Origin: Crenobacter caeni
Lineage (GTDB): Bacteria; Pseudomonadota; Gammaproteobacteria; Burkholderiales; Chromobacteriaceae
Assembly (NCBI RefSeq): GCF_010435965.1
Contig: NZ_JAAGAA010000010.1
Location: forward strand, 62,001 to 126,000
Length of the DNA stretch: 64,000 bases
Direction: 5' to 3'
A program made the position numbers and the translations under genes. The number at the start of each line of letters is the position of its first letter. Positions within the stretch are counted from its first letter, which is position 1. The notes under the pieces are model-generated. The model saw only the letters and a program-made list of their open reading frames with translations, was not told the origin of the DNA and did no database searches. Shown in pieces: positions 1 to 7,441 of the stretch.

Positions 1-851
1 TCAAGGGCTGCCCGCTCAAGTGCGACTGGTGCTGCAACCCCGAGGGCATCCACCGCTACCCCGAGATGCTGTACTACGAGAGCCGCTGCGTGCGCTGCGG
101 CCACTGCGTGGACGCGTGCCCGCACGGCGCGATCTCGGTGGTGGACGGCCTCGCCCGCCACGACCGCGACAAGTGTGCGCACTGCGAGACGCATGACTGC
201 GTGACCGTGTGTTACCACGAGGGAAAGTGCCTGACTGGCAAGTACTACACCGTCGACGAACTGATGCAGATCTTCCAGCGCGACCGCCAGTTCTGGGGCG
301 GCAAGGGCGGCGCCAGCTTCTCCGGCGGCGAGCCCCTGCTGCAGCGCCACTTCATCCGCGAAGTGCTGCGCCGCTGCAAGGAGGCGATGATCCACACCTG
401 CATCGAAACCACCTCGCACGTCCAGCCGGAGTTCTATCTGGACGTGATGCAGTACGTCGACTGGGTGTTCACCGACATCAAGCATATGGACCCGGACGCG
501 CACAAGGCGCGCACCGGTGTCGACAACGCGCGCATCCTCGCCAATATCGAGGCACTGGCGAAGAAGCCCGACTGGGACGGCGTGCTGGTGGTGCGGGTGC
601 CGGTGATCACCGGTTACAACGACAGCGAGGAGAACATCCGCGCGACCGCGCGCTTCATCCGCGACATCGGCATGGACGCGCTGAACCTGCTGCCCTTCCA
701 CCGGATGGGTGAATCCAAATACCGCCAGCTCGACCAGAGCTACCCGTTCGCCGAGATGAAGCCGCCACAAGACGCGCATATGCGCGCCTTGCAGCGCGCC
801 GCGCTGGACGAGGGCATCTACTGCTTCGTCGGCCACGAGACGCCGTTCTAG
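1..851 (+). CDS. Glycyl-radical enzyme activating protein (radical SAM), 5' end missing
   Basis: The left edge cuts this gene. The frame is open from base 3, giving 282 visible residues before the TAG at 849-851. The first visible residues carry the radical SAM CxxxCxxC motif (CPLKCDWC). Two ferredoxin-like clusters follow, CxxCxxCxxxCP near visible residues 30-41 and a second Cys set near 57-69. This layout is typical of activases that put a glycyl radical on a pyruvate-formate-lyase-like partner. A GGEP motif near residue 111 fits SAM binding, and LLPFHRMGESKY near the end is common in the family. The glycyl-radical enzyme is not visible and probably lies upstream. The substrate cannot be told; the MFS carrier and sigma-54 regulator that follow suggest an anaerobic catabolic locus. 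Confidence 0.9.
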   Translation, partial: KGCPLKCDWCCNPEGIHRYPEMLYYESRCVRCGHCVDACPHGAISVVDGLARHDRDKCAHCETHDCVTVCYHEGKCLTGKYYTVDELMQIFQRDRQFWGGKGGASFSGGEPLLQRHFIREVLRRCKEAMIHTCIETTSHVQPEFYLDVMQYVDWVFTDIKHMDPDAHKARTGVDNARILANIEALAKKPDWDGVLVVRVPVITGYNDSEENIRATARFIRDIGMDALNLLPFHRMGESKYRQLDQSYPFAEMKPPQDAHMRALQRAALDEGIYCFVGHETPF

Positions 852-896
852 GCGCACGGCGCACGAACCTCACCTTAAACTTCGGGAGAAACGGCC

Positions 897-2135
897 ATGC
901 AAGGCAGACACTGGCTGATCCTGTGGGTCGCCTTCCTGTGCGGCGTGCTGGCGACCTTCGCCCAGTTCGCCGTGCCGCCGGTCATGCCGGCACTGTTCGA
1001 GCGCTACGGCATCTCGTACACCGAGGCCGGGCTATTGATGTCGATGTTCGCCATCGCCACCTTGCTGTTCGCGACGCCGTGCGGCTTCATCATCCCGCGC
1101 TACGGGGTCCGCAACGTCGGGCTGGCCGGCCTGCTGCTGATCATGGCCGGCCTCGCTTGCACGCTGTACGCCGGCAGCTTCGCGCAGTTCGTCGCCGGAC
1201 GCGCCGTGCAGGGGATCGGCTTCGGGCTGGTCGCCGTCTCGGCGCCGACGGCGATCGGGCAGTTCCTGCCCGCCGACAAGATGCCGGTGGCGATGGGCAT
1301 CTGGTCGACCTGGATTCCGGTCGGCAACCTGATCGTGTTCTTTGCCGCGCCGCGCGTGCTCGCCTCGCTGTCGATCGAGGCCTACTGGGTGCTGCTGATC
1401 GCGTCGATGGTGCCGGGCGTCCTGCTGTTCGCGCTGGTGATCCCCAACCCGCCGCGCGACCCTTCGGCGCGGCTGCTGCCCGAGCGCGCGGTCCTGGTCG
1501 ACGAACTGAAGAATACCGACGTGTGGGCGGCCGCGCTGACCTTCGCCGCATTCACCTTCGGCATCTTTTCGCTGACCACCTGGAGCGCGACCTACCTGAA
1601 CGAGGTGATGGGCCTGCCGCTGGTGCTGGCGGTAAGCGGCACGCTGATCTACGCGGTCGCGTCGATCGCGAGCGACCTGTACGGCGGGGTGCTGCTGCAC
1701 AAGTTCGGCCATCGCCGGGCGATGTTCGTGCTGCCGCCGACCCTGCTTCTGCTGCTGTGGCCGCTGTTCGCGATCCCCGACCTCACGGTGTTCTGCGTGA
1801 CCATCGGCGTGTTCTCGCTGATCTCGGGCGTGATCCCGCCCATCGTGTTCGCGTCGGCACCGCTGCTGGCACGCCGCCCGCAGGGCATCGGCGTGGCGAT
1901 GGCCATCGTGATTATCGGCGAGAACCTCGGCTTCCTGATCGGGCCGCAGGTATTCGGCTGGCTGCGCGAGGTGACCGGCACCTTCACCGCCAGCTTCTGG
2001 GCGATGGGGCTGGGTGCGCTGCTGCAGATCTTCACGCTCAACCACCTGTACCGCACCGGCGTGTTCGCCCGCCGCCACGCGGCCGTGCCGGCTCTCGCGC
2101 CCGCTAGCCAGCCCCCGGCCCGGCCGGCCTGCTGA
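897..2135 (+). CDS. MFS transporter, CynX/NimT-like
   Basis: This 412-residue protein has about twelve hydrophobic segments and the general look of the major facilitator superfamily, with short loops and a basic stretch after the second segment (IPRYGVRN). The start has a good ribosome site (GGGAGA, 8 bases upstream of ATG). It follows the activase by 45 bases in the same direction, so the two are probably co-transcribed. A role in importing the substrate of the unseen glycyl-radical enzyme, or exporting its product, is inferred from position only. The C-terminal tail is rich in Ala, Pro and Arg. It ends 16 bases before the stop of the convergent regulator, and no clear terminator lies between them. 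Confidence 0.85.
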   Translation: MQGRHWLILWVAFLCGVLATFAQFAVPPVMPALFERYGISYTEAGLLMSMFAIATLLFATPCGFIIPRYGVRNVGLAGLLLIMAGLACTLYAGSFAQFVAGRAVQGIGFGLVAVSAPTAIGQFLPADKMPVAMGIWSTWIPVGNLIVFFAAPRVLASLSIEAYWVLLIASMVPGVLLFALVIPNPPRDPSARLLPERAVLVDELKNTDVWAAALTFAAFTFGIFSLTTWSATYLNEVMGLPLVLAVSGTLIYAVASIASDLYGGVLLHKFGHRRAMFVLPPTLLLLLWPLFAIPDLTVFCVTIGVFSLISGVIPPIVFASAPLLARRPQGIGVAMAIVIIGENLGFLIGPQVFGWLREVTGTFTASFWAMGLGALLQIFTLNHLYRTGVFARRHAAVPALAPASQPPARPAC

Positions 2136-2151
2136 ACGCCGCGCGGGGCTG

Positions 2152-3423
2152 TCAGGCGCCGCCGGCCAGCTCCCACAGGCCGAACTGGTGCAGCTTCTTG
2201 TAGAGCAGCGCACGCGAGATGCCCAGCCGCCGGGCCGCCTCGCTGCGGTTGTTGCCGCAGGCGGCCAGCGTGCGCAGCAGGCAGTCGGCGTCGAGCACCG
2301 GCGAAAACTGCACGGGCAGCGCCTGGCCCAGCGCCGCGTCGAACAGGGTACGGATCTCGTCCGGGCCGATCACTCCTTGCGGCAGCAACACCAGCGCGCG
2401 CTCCAGCGTGTGCTTGAGCTCGCGGATATTGCCCGGCCACGTCTGCTCGGCGAGCAGCGCGACGGCCGACTGCGACAGCTGGCTGTAATGGTGGTGCCGG
2501 CTGCACAGCTCGCCCCACAGCCGCTCGACCAGCACCGGGATGTCGAGCGTCTGCTCGCGCAGCGCCGGCACGCGCAGGTGGACGACGTTGAGCCGGTAAT
2601 AGAGGTCTTCACGGAAAGTGCCCTCGCGCACCATCTGCGCAAGGTCTCGGTTGGTCGCAGCGATCACCCGCACGTCGACGTGGCGGCTGCGCTCGGCGCC
2701 GACGCGGTCGACCTGCCCTTCCTGCAGCGCGCGCAACAGCTTCGCCTGCTGCCCGGGCGGCAGCTCGCCAATCTCGTCGAGGAACAGGGTGCCCTGGTCG
2801 GCCAGCTCGAACTTGCCCTTGTGGCCGTCGCGCGACGCGCCGGTGAACGCGCCCCTGTCGTAGCCGAACAGTTCGCTCTCGGCGAGCGCGTCGTTGATCG
2901 CCGCGCAGTTGAGCTTGATGAAGGGGCGCGCGGCGCGGCGGCTGCGCTCGTGGATGGCGCGGGCAAACACCTCCTTGCCCGCGCCGCTCTCGCCGGTCAG
3001 CAGCACCGTGGTGTCGAAGGCGGCCACCTGCTTGAGCTGGTCGCGCACCAGCCGCGCCAGCGGCGACAGCCTGGGCAGGCTGTCGAAACACGGCGTCTTG
3101 CCCGGGCCTGCACGCAGCACCTTGTCGACGTAGCCGAGCACGCCGCATACGCGCCCGTGCGCCATCACCGGCACCCGAGACACCAACAGTTCGAGCGCGC
3201 AGCCGTCGCTCCACGGCGTGTGCCGCTCGAGCTGGCCCGTTTCCAGCGTCTGGTGCAGCAAGGTGGCCGGGAACACGTCGTCGACCCGTGCACCGACGGC
3301 GTCGGCCACCGGCACGCCGCGCAGCAGCGCGCAGCTCTCGCTCATGAAGGAAATCCGGCCCTCGGCGTCGACCATCAGCGCGCCGTCGCCAACGCCCACC
3401 TCCATCGCAGCCTGATCAGCCAT
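2152..3423 (-). CDS. Sigma-54-dependent transcriptional regulator (PAS-AAA+-Fis)
   Basis: This 423-residue enhancer-binding protein has an N-terminal PAS-like sensor (about residues 10-110), an AAA+ domain with Walker A (GESGAGKE) and the sigma-54 contact loop GAFTGA, and a C-terminal Fis-type helix-turn-helix ([13 protein letters not shown]). It should drive sigma-54 promoters in response to a ligand sensed by the PAS domain. An in-frame start at 3498 exists, but ATG at 3423 has a GGGGCAGGT ribosome site and begins the domain properly. It faces the activase and MFS genes and is a plausible regulator of them. An FNR-like box lies about 80 bases upstream of the start. No receiver domain is present, so it is not a classic two-component regulator. 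Confidence 0.9.
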   Translation of the reverse strand: MADQAAMEVGVGDGALMVDAEGRISFMSESCALLRGVPVADAVGARVDDVFPATLLHQTLETGQLERHTPWSDGCALELLVSRVPVMAHGRVCGVLGYVDKVLRAGPGKTPCFDSLPRLSPLARLVRDQLKQVAAFDTTVLLTGESGAGKEVFARAIHERSRRAARPFIKLNCAAINDALAESELFGYDRGAFTGASRDGHKGKFELADQGTLFLDEIGELPPGQQAKLLRALQEGQVDRVGAERSRHVDVRVIAATNRDLAQMVREGTFREDLYYRLNVVHLRVPALREQTLDIPVLVERLWGELCSRHHHYSQLSQSAVALLAEQTWPGNIRELKHTLERALVLLPQGVIGPDEIRTLFDAALGQALPVQFSPVLDADCLLRTLAACGNNRSEAARRLGISRALLYKKLHQFGLWELAGGA

Positions 3424-3451
3424 ACCTGCCCCATATTGGATAGCGTGCGAT

Positions 3452-3480
3452 ATCTTAGCAAGGCTGGCGCAAACGGGTAA
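3452..3480 (-). promoter_or_regulatory. Candidate promoter of the sigma-54 regulator
   Basis: On the minus strand TAAGAT (3457-3452) resembles a -10 box, with a weak -35 (TTACCC, 3480-3475) 17 bases upstream. Transcription would begin near 3445, 22 bases before the ATG at 3423. The FNR-like box would then be centred near -60, a usual place for class I activation. This is inference from spacing. Confidence 0.4.
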
Positions 3481-3498
3481 TGCTAGACGAACCAGCAA

Positions 3499-3512
3499 TT
3501 GACCCTTGTCAA
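3499..3512 (-). promoter_or_regulatory. FNR/DNR-like inverted repeat
   Basis: TTGAC-CCTT-GTCAA is a perfect 5-bp inverted repeat with a 4-base spacer. One more pair extends it outward on one register (ATTGAC/GTCAAT, 3498-3513). The form matches FNR/FixK/DNR-type boxes (TTGAT/C-N4-A/GTCAA). It lies between the stop of the MliC-like gene and the start of the sigma-54 regulator. An anaerobic role would suit a glycyl-radical locus. Confidence 0.5.
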
Positions 3513-3528
3513 TGGCTCAACATGCCGG

Positions 3529-3966
3529 CTACTGCGCGTTGCAGTTGCGCACCAGCATGCGCCCGCCGCGGGTGCTCAAAAAGGCGGTATCGCCCTTGGT
3601 CCACCACACGTAGCTGCGGTTCACGTAGCGCGCGCCGCTGCCGCTGCGCGCGATCTTCAGCGTCTCCCTGCCGCCGAGCCAGCTGATGGTCACCGGGTCG
3701 TCGGCACGGTCCAGCGGCGGGTAGACCGCCTCGATCGCCACGTCGCCCTCGCAGCGGTAGCGCACCGGCCGGGGCGCAGGTGGCGGCGGTTCGGGCGCAA
3801 CGACGGGTGCCGGAACAAGCACCGGCGCCGGCGGCTCTGCCAGCGGGGCAGAAGCCGCCAGTGGTGCGCGCTCGGGCGCGGCCTGCGGGGCGGAGGCGTC
3901 CTGCGCCCACGCGCTCGCGGCCGACGCGAGCAAAACGGCCAGTACGGGGATGCGGATGGAAGTCAT
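3529..3966 (-). CDS. MliC-family (C-type lysozyme inhibitor-like) periplasmic protein
   Basis: This 145-residue protein has a signal peptide (about residues 1-21, ending AWAQ), a Pro/Ala-rich linker (about 22-70) and a C-terminal domain resembling MliC/PliC lysozyme inhibitors. That domain starts at YRCEG, has SGARY and WWTKGD, and ends with a Cys (RNC) that can pair with the YRC cysteine. Known family members bind the active site of C-type lysozyme. The signal end has no lipobox cysteine, so it should be soluble rather than a lipoprotein. Its ATG overlaps the TGA of the AmpG-like gene by four bases, so the two are translationally coupled and both concern peptidoglycan. The long Pro/Ala linker is unusual for the family. 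Confidence 0.75.
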   Translation of the reverse strand: MTSIRIPVLAVLLASAASAWAQDASAPQAAPERAPLAASAPLAEPPAPVLVPAPVVAPEPPPPAPRPVRYRCEGDVAIEAVYPPLDRADDPVTISWLGGRETLKIARSGSGARYVNRSYVWWTKGDTAFLSTRGGRMLVRNCNAQ

Positions 3967-5228
3967 GCGCTCTGTTCTCCTTTCCACGGCGCCACCTTCA
4001 GGAGCAGGACCATGCCGGGCAGCGCGATCGCGGTGCATAGCCAGAAAAAGGACGCCCAGCCCAGCCCCTCGACCAGGTAGCCGGTGCCGGCGTTGGCCAG
4101 CGTGCGCGGCACCGCGGCGAGGCTGGTGAACAGCGCGAACTGCGTCGCCGTGTACGCCGGGTGGGTGGTACGCGCGATAAAGGCGACGAAGGCTGCGGTG
4201 CCGAGGCCGACGCCGAGCGCCTCGAAGCCGATCACCAGCGCAAGATAGGTCAGCTCGCGCGCGCCGACTTCGGCAAACGGTCCCTGCTGCGCGAGCCAGG
4301 CAAACCCGACGATGGACGCGACCTGCACCACGCCGAACGCCCACAGCGCGCGGTTGATGCCGAGCTTGAGCATCCATGCGCCGCCGATCAGCCCGCCGAT
4401 CACCGCCGGCCACAGCCCGGCGTGCTTGGCGACCAGGCCGATCTCGGACTTGGAGAAGCCCATGTCGAGGTAGAACGGCGTCGCCAGCGCGGTGGCCATG
4501 CTGTCGCCCAGCTTGTAGAGGAAGATGAAGCCGAGCACCCACAGCGCGCCCTTGACGCCGTTGCGGGTCAGGAACTCGTGGAAGGGCTCGACCACCGCCT
4601 CGCGCAGTGTCTTCGGCGTCGAAGCCGCCAGCGCCGGCTCCCTGACCAGCAGCGTCATCGCGATACCCGGCAACATGAAGAGCGCGGTGATCAGGAATAC
4701 CTGCGCCCACGGCAGGTGGTCGGCCAGGATCAGCGCGAGCGAACCCGGGATCAGGCTGGAGAGGCGGTAGGCGTTGATGTGGATGGTGTTGCCCAGGCCC
4801 AGTTCGCGGTCGGGCAGGATCTCGCGGCGGAACGCGTCGATCACCACGTCCTGGCTCGCCGAGAAGAAGGCAACCGCGAAGCTCAAGGCGGCGATCGACG
4901 CCAGGTTCTGCTGCGGCGTGTAGAGGCCGAACGCGGTCATCGACCCCATCAGCGCAAGCTGGGTGACCAGCATCCAGCCGCGGCGGCGCCCCAGGATCGG
5001 CAGCACGTAGCGGTCCATCAGCGGCGCCCACAGGAATTTCCAGGTGAACGGCAGCTGGATCAGCGCGAACAGGCCGATCGCCTTGAGGTCGACCCCCTCG
5101 CCGCGCAGCCACGCCGGCAGCAAGTTGATCAGCAGATAGAGCGGCAGACCGGAGCTGAAGCCGGTGAACACGCAAATCAGCATCCGCCGCGAGAAAACCT
5201 GCTGCCAGGTGGACGGGGTGTCGGACAT
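3963..5228 (-). CDS. ampG: AmpG-like muropeptide permease (MFS)
   Basis: This 421-residue, 12-segment MFS protein resembles AmpG, which brings GlcNAc-anhydroMurNAc peptides from the periplasm into the cytoplasm for cell-wall recycling. Diagnostic stretches are GFSSGLPLYLL near residue 20, FTWKFLWAPLMDRY near 61, and SASQDVVIDAFRRE near 125. The start is ATG at 5228 with AAGG eight bases upstream. It follows metW by 43 bases and overlaps the MliC-like gene at its 3' end. In many Gram-negative bacteria AmpG flux feeds AmpR/beta-lactamase signalling, but no ampR or ampC is visible here. Confidence 0.9.
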   Translation of the reverse strand: MSDTPSTWQQVFSRRMLICVFTGFSSGLPLYLLINLLPAWLRGEGVDLKAIGLFALIQLPFTWKFLWAPLMDRYVLPILGRRRGWMLVTQLALMGSMTAFGLYTPQQNLASIAALSFAVAFFSASQDVVIDAFRREILPDRELGLGNTIHINAYRLSSLIPGSLALILADHLPWAQVFLITALFMLPGIAMTLLVREPALAASTPKTLREAVVEPFHEFLTRNGVKGALWVLGFIFLYKLGDSMATALATPFYLDMGFSKSEIGLVAKHAGLWPAVIGGLIGGAWMLKLGINRALWAFGVVQVASIVGFAWLAQQGPFAEVGARELTYLALVIGFEALGVGLGTAAFVAFIARTTHPAYTATQFALFTSLAAVPRTLANAGTGYLVEGLGWASFFWLCTAIALPGMVLLLKVAPWKGEQSA

Positions 5229-5271
5229 GTAAAAGCCTTGTCGGGGTGGGCCGCCGGCGGCGGCAAAACCG

Positions 5272-5889
5272 CTATTGTACGCCGGCGGCGCGCCCCGGGC
5301 GGCTGACGCGGTAGAAGGCGAGGCTGCCCATCAGGTTCGGCCACAGGCTGACGCGGCGCTCGCCGGTCATCACCACCCGCTCCAGCACCGAGATGCCGTT
5401 CTTCGCGCACAGCGCCTCGAAGTCGCCCAGCATGCACCAGTGGATGTTCGGCGTGTCGTACCACTGGTAGGGCATCGCGTCCGACACCGGCATCCGCCCG
5501 CCGACGATCTGCCAGCGGTTACGCCAGTAGCCGAAGTTGGGGAAGGACACGATCGCCTCGCGGCCGACGCGCAGCATCTCGACGAGGATGGCCTCGGTGT
5601 GGCGCATCGCCTGGATGGTCTGCGAGAGCACCACCACGTCGAAGCTCGCGTCGCCGAATTCGGCGAGCCCGCTCTCGAGGTCGGCCTGCACCGCGTTCAC
5701 GCCGCCTCCGACGCAGGCGACGATATTGTCGACGTCGAAGTCGACGCCGTAGCCCGTCACCCGCCGTTCGGCCTGCAGGTGGGCGAGCAGCTCGCCGCGG
5801 CCGCAGCCCAGGTCGAGCACACGGCTGCCGGGGGCGATCCAGCCGGCGATCAGCGCGAGGTCGGCGCGCAAGGGGGTATGCGGTTTCAT
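5272..5889 (-). CDS. metW: Methionine biosynthesis protein MetW
   Basis: This 205-residue protein has a SAM-dependent methyltransferase fold, with the SAM-binding motif [13 protein letters not shown] near residue 24 and [14 protein letters not shown] near 90. It matches MetW, the partner encoded next to MetX in beta- and many other proteobacteria; MetW is reported to be needed for MetX activity in some species. It overlaps metX by four bases (ATGA at 5886-5889), which supports coupled translation and a complex with MetX. A late motif ([11 protein letters not shown]) closes the protein. Confidence 0.93.
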   Translation of the reverse strand: MKPHTPLRADLALIAGWIAPGSRVLDLGCGRGELLAHLQAERRVTGYGVDFDVDNIVACVGGGVNAVQADLESGLAEFGDASFDVVVLSQTIQAMRHTEAILVEMLRVGREAIVSFPNFGYWRNRWQIVGGRMPVSDAMPYQWYDTPNIHWCMLGDFEALCAKNGISVLERVVMTGERRVSLWPNLMGSLAFYRVSRPGRAAGVQ

Positions 5890-7028
5890 GCGCCGGCCTC
5901 CTGGGCGACTCGGTCAAGATAGGCACGCATCAGCGCGACGTACGGGGGGTCGGTCATCAGGAAGGCGTCGTGGCCGTGCGCCGACTCGATCTCGGCGTAG
6001 CTGACGCGCTTGCCGGCAGCGATCAGCGCCTTGACCGTCTCGCGCGAGCGCGCCGGCGAGAACCGCCAGTCGCTGGTGAAGCTGGCGACCAGAAACTCGG
6101 CCCTGGCCGGCGCGAGCGCGGCGGCGAGATCCCCCCCGTAGGCGGCGGCCGGGTCGAAGTAGTCGAGCGCCTTGGTCATCAATAGATAGGTGTTGGCGTC
6201 GAAACGGTCGGAGAACTTGTCCCCCTGGTAGCGCAGGTAGGACTCGATCTCGAATTCGACGTCGAAGCCGAACTTGTACTCGCCCGAGCGCAGCATGCGG
6301 CCGAATTTCTCGCCCATGCCGTCGTCGGACAGATAGGTGATGTGGCCGAGCATGCGCGCCAGGCGCAGGCCGCGCCGCGGCAGCACGCCGTGCGCGTAGA
6401 AGTCGCCGCCATGGAACTCAGGGTCGGTCAGGATCGCCTGGCGGGCGACGTCGTTGAACGCGATGTTCTGCGCAGAGAGCTTGGGCGCGGACGCGATCAA
6501 GAGCGCGTGGCGCACCCTGTCCGGGTAGCGGATCGACCATTCGAGCGCCTGCATGCCGCCCAGGCTGCCGCCGATCACCGCCGCCCAGCACTCGATGCCG
6601 AGCCTATCAGCCAGCCGCGCCTGCGCGCACACCCAGTCGGCGACCGTCACCAGCGGGAAGGTCGACCCCCACGGACGCCCGGTGTCCGGGTTGACCGACG
6701 ACGGGCCGGTGCTGCCGTGGCAGCCGCCCAGGTTGTTGACGCCGACCACGAAGAAACGGTTGGTGTCGATCGGCTTGCCCGGGCCGACCATATTGTCCCA
6801 CCAGCCGGCGGCCTTGTCGGTTTCGGCGTAACGGCCGGCAACGTGGTGGTGGCCGGAGAGCGCGTGGCAGATCAGCACGGCGTTGCTGGCGTCGGCGTTG
6901 AGCGTGCCGTAGGTCTCGAACACCAGCTCGTACGCGGGCAGCACGCTGCCGCTGGCAAGCGGCAGGGGCGTGGCGAACGCCGCGCGCTCTGCGCGCACGA
7001 GGCCGACGGAGGATGAAGAATCGGTCAT
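5886..7028 (-). CDS. metX: Homoserine O-acyltransferase MetX
   Basis: This 380-residue alpha/beta-hydrolase-fold enzyme acylates homoserine at the start of methionine synthesis. The nucleophile elbow GGSLGGMQ, the later Asp (TSDWRF) and the His (ESAHGHDAF) form the triad. Early hallmarks are [11 protein letters not shown] and a [10 protein letters not shown] stretch. Whether it uses acetyl- or succinyl-CoA cannot be decided safely, since betaproteobacterial MetX enzymes are often succinyltransferases. The ATG at 7028 is preferred to a longer in-frame start because it places the usual N-terminus. No good Shine-Dalgarno precedes it; a T6 run ends three bases before the ATG. The leader carries a strong hairpin (separate entry). 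Confidence 0.95.
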   Translation of the reverse strand: MTDSSSSVGLVRAERAAFATPLPLASGSVLPAYELVFETYGTLNADASNAVLICHALSGHHHVAGRYAETDKAAGWWDNMVGPGKPIDTNRFFVVGVNNLGGCHGSTGPSSVNPDTGRPWGSTFPLVTVADWVCAQARLADRLGIECWAAVIGGSLGGMQALEWSIRYPDRVRHALLIASAPKLSAQNIAFNDVARQAILTDPEFHGGDFYAHGVLPRRGLRLARMLGHITYLSDDGMGEKFGRMLRSGEYKFGFDVEFEIESYLRYQGDKFSDRFDANTYLLMTKALDYFDPAAAYGGDLAAALAPARAEFLVASFTSDWRFSPARSRETVKALIAAGKRVSYAEIESAHGHDAFLMTDPPYVALMRAYLDRVAQEAGA

Positions 7029-7046
7029 TACAAAAAACCCGGACGG

Positions 7047-7077
7047 GTACCGGCGGCGGCAGGGGCGCCACCGGTAC
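7047..7077 (-). promoter_or_regulatory. Leader hairpin of metX, candidate attenuator
   Basis: The minus-strand RNA can form a continuous 12-bp stem (7077-7066 with 7058-7047) around a 7-base loop, with one U-G wobble. In plus-strand RNA the same position would be an A-C mismatch, which favours a role in the metX transcript. A short CCGG/CCGG pairing that uses part of the 3' arm is followed by six U residues (7037-7032) just before the start codon, so an either/or fold is possible. No known riboswitch class is recognised. Confidence 0.45.
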
Positions 7078-7093
7078 ATTCGTTTGACGAATG
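7077..7093. repeat. Inverted repeat in the metX / small-membrane-protein divergent region
   Basis: CATTCG-TTTGA-CGAATG is a perfect 6-bp inverted repeat with a 5-base spacer. It overlaps the plus-strand -35 box and lies just downstream of the likely metX transcription start, a fitting place for an operator. The binding protein is unknown. Confidence 0.4.
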
Positions 7094-7112
7094 ATTGGCC
7101 GATTAATTATAT
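7084..7112 (+). promoter_or_regulatory. Promoter of the 60-residue membrane protein gene
   Basis: TTGACG (7084-7089) and TTATAT (7107-7112) are separated by 17 bases, a near-consensus sigma-70 arrangement. Transcription would start near 7119, about 67 bases before the ATG. Confidence 0.55.
7106..7111 (-). promoter_or_regulatory. -10 element for metX
   Basis: On the minus strand this reads TATAAT, a perfect -10 box, though no good -35 is seen 16-18 bases upstream. Transcription would begin near 7099 and give a leader of about 70 bases that contains the hairpin. It overlaps the opposing promoter. Confidence 0.5.
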
Positions 7113-7185
7113 CCTCGACATAAGGTTGCGCGCGCATAAAACCCGAAGAGATAATGCGCCACCTCACCCTGCGGCTTCTCCTGCC

Positions 7186-7368
7186 ATGTTCGGACGCCTG
7201 TTCAAGCTCTTCGTGTTCTGCCTGCTGCTGTGGGCGGCGTGGCGCTGGCTGTTCGACCGCGGGCAGAAGAAGACGCTGCGCGAATGGGCCGAGGTCCTCG
7301 CGCAGGCGCTGCTGATCAGCTCGGCGATCTTCGGCGTGCTCTACTACTTCGGCCTGCACCGGCTGTAG
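7186..7368 (+). CDS. Small membrane protein, 60 residues
   Basis: I do not recognise a named family. The protein has two hydrophobic helices, about residues 4-21 (FKLFVFCLLLWAAWRWLF) and 40-55 (around LLISSAIFGVLYYFG), joined by a charged stretch (DRGQKKTLREW). It is predicted to be a small inner-membrane hairpin protein. A longer in-frame start at 6970 would run inside metX and is not credible; the ATG at 7186 begins just before the first helix. The gene stands between divergent metX and the YhcC-like gene, with its own likely promoter. Confidence 0.7.
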   Translation: MFGRLFKLFVFCLLLWAAWRWLFDRGQKKTLREWAEVLAQALLISSAIFGVLYYFGLHRL

Positions 7369-7414
7369 GTGTGCGCAAGTCCTTGATCCGCCACGAGGCA
7401 TCAGCAAACACTGT

Positions 7415-7440
7415 TATACTTGCGGCCTTTTGCCGGCCGC
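7415..7440 (+). promoter_or_regulatory. Extended -10 promoter and hairpin at the YhcC-like start
   Basis: TGT-TATACT (7412-7420) is an extended -10 element without a good -35. Immediately after it, GCGGCC (7422-7427) and GGCCGC (7435-7440) form a 6-bp stem with a 7-base loop ending one base before the ATG at 7442. The transcript leader would be about 15 bases and mostly within this hairpin. No Shine-Dalgarno is visible. Confidence 0.45.
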
Positions 7441-7441
7441 C

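Noticed and set aside
2014-3480. Long open frame on the plus strand opposite the sigma-54 regulator
   Set aside because: It is a high-GC shadow; its residues are a low-complexity Arg/Ala/Gln/Val mix with no motif, while the minus strand encodes a full PAS-AAA-Fis protein.
3460-3486. Sigma-54 promoter (TGG...GC) upstream of the regulator
   Set aside because: The GG and GC are 14 bases apart instead of the required 10.
6970-7185. Longer form of the 60-residue membrane protein, beginning inside metX
   Set aside because: The extension is hydrophilic, overlaps the opposite gene and its promoter region, and lacks a ribosome site.
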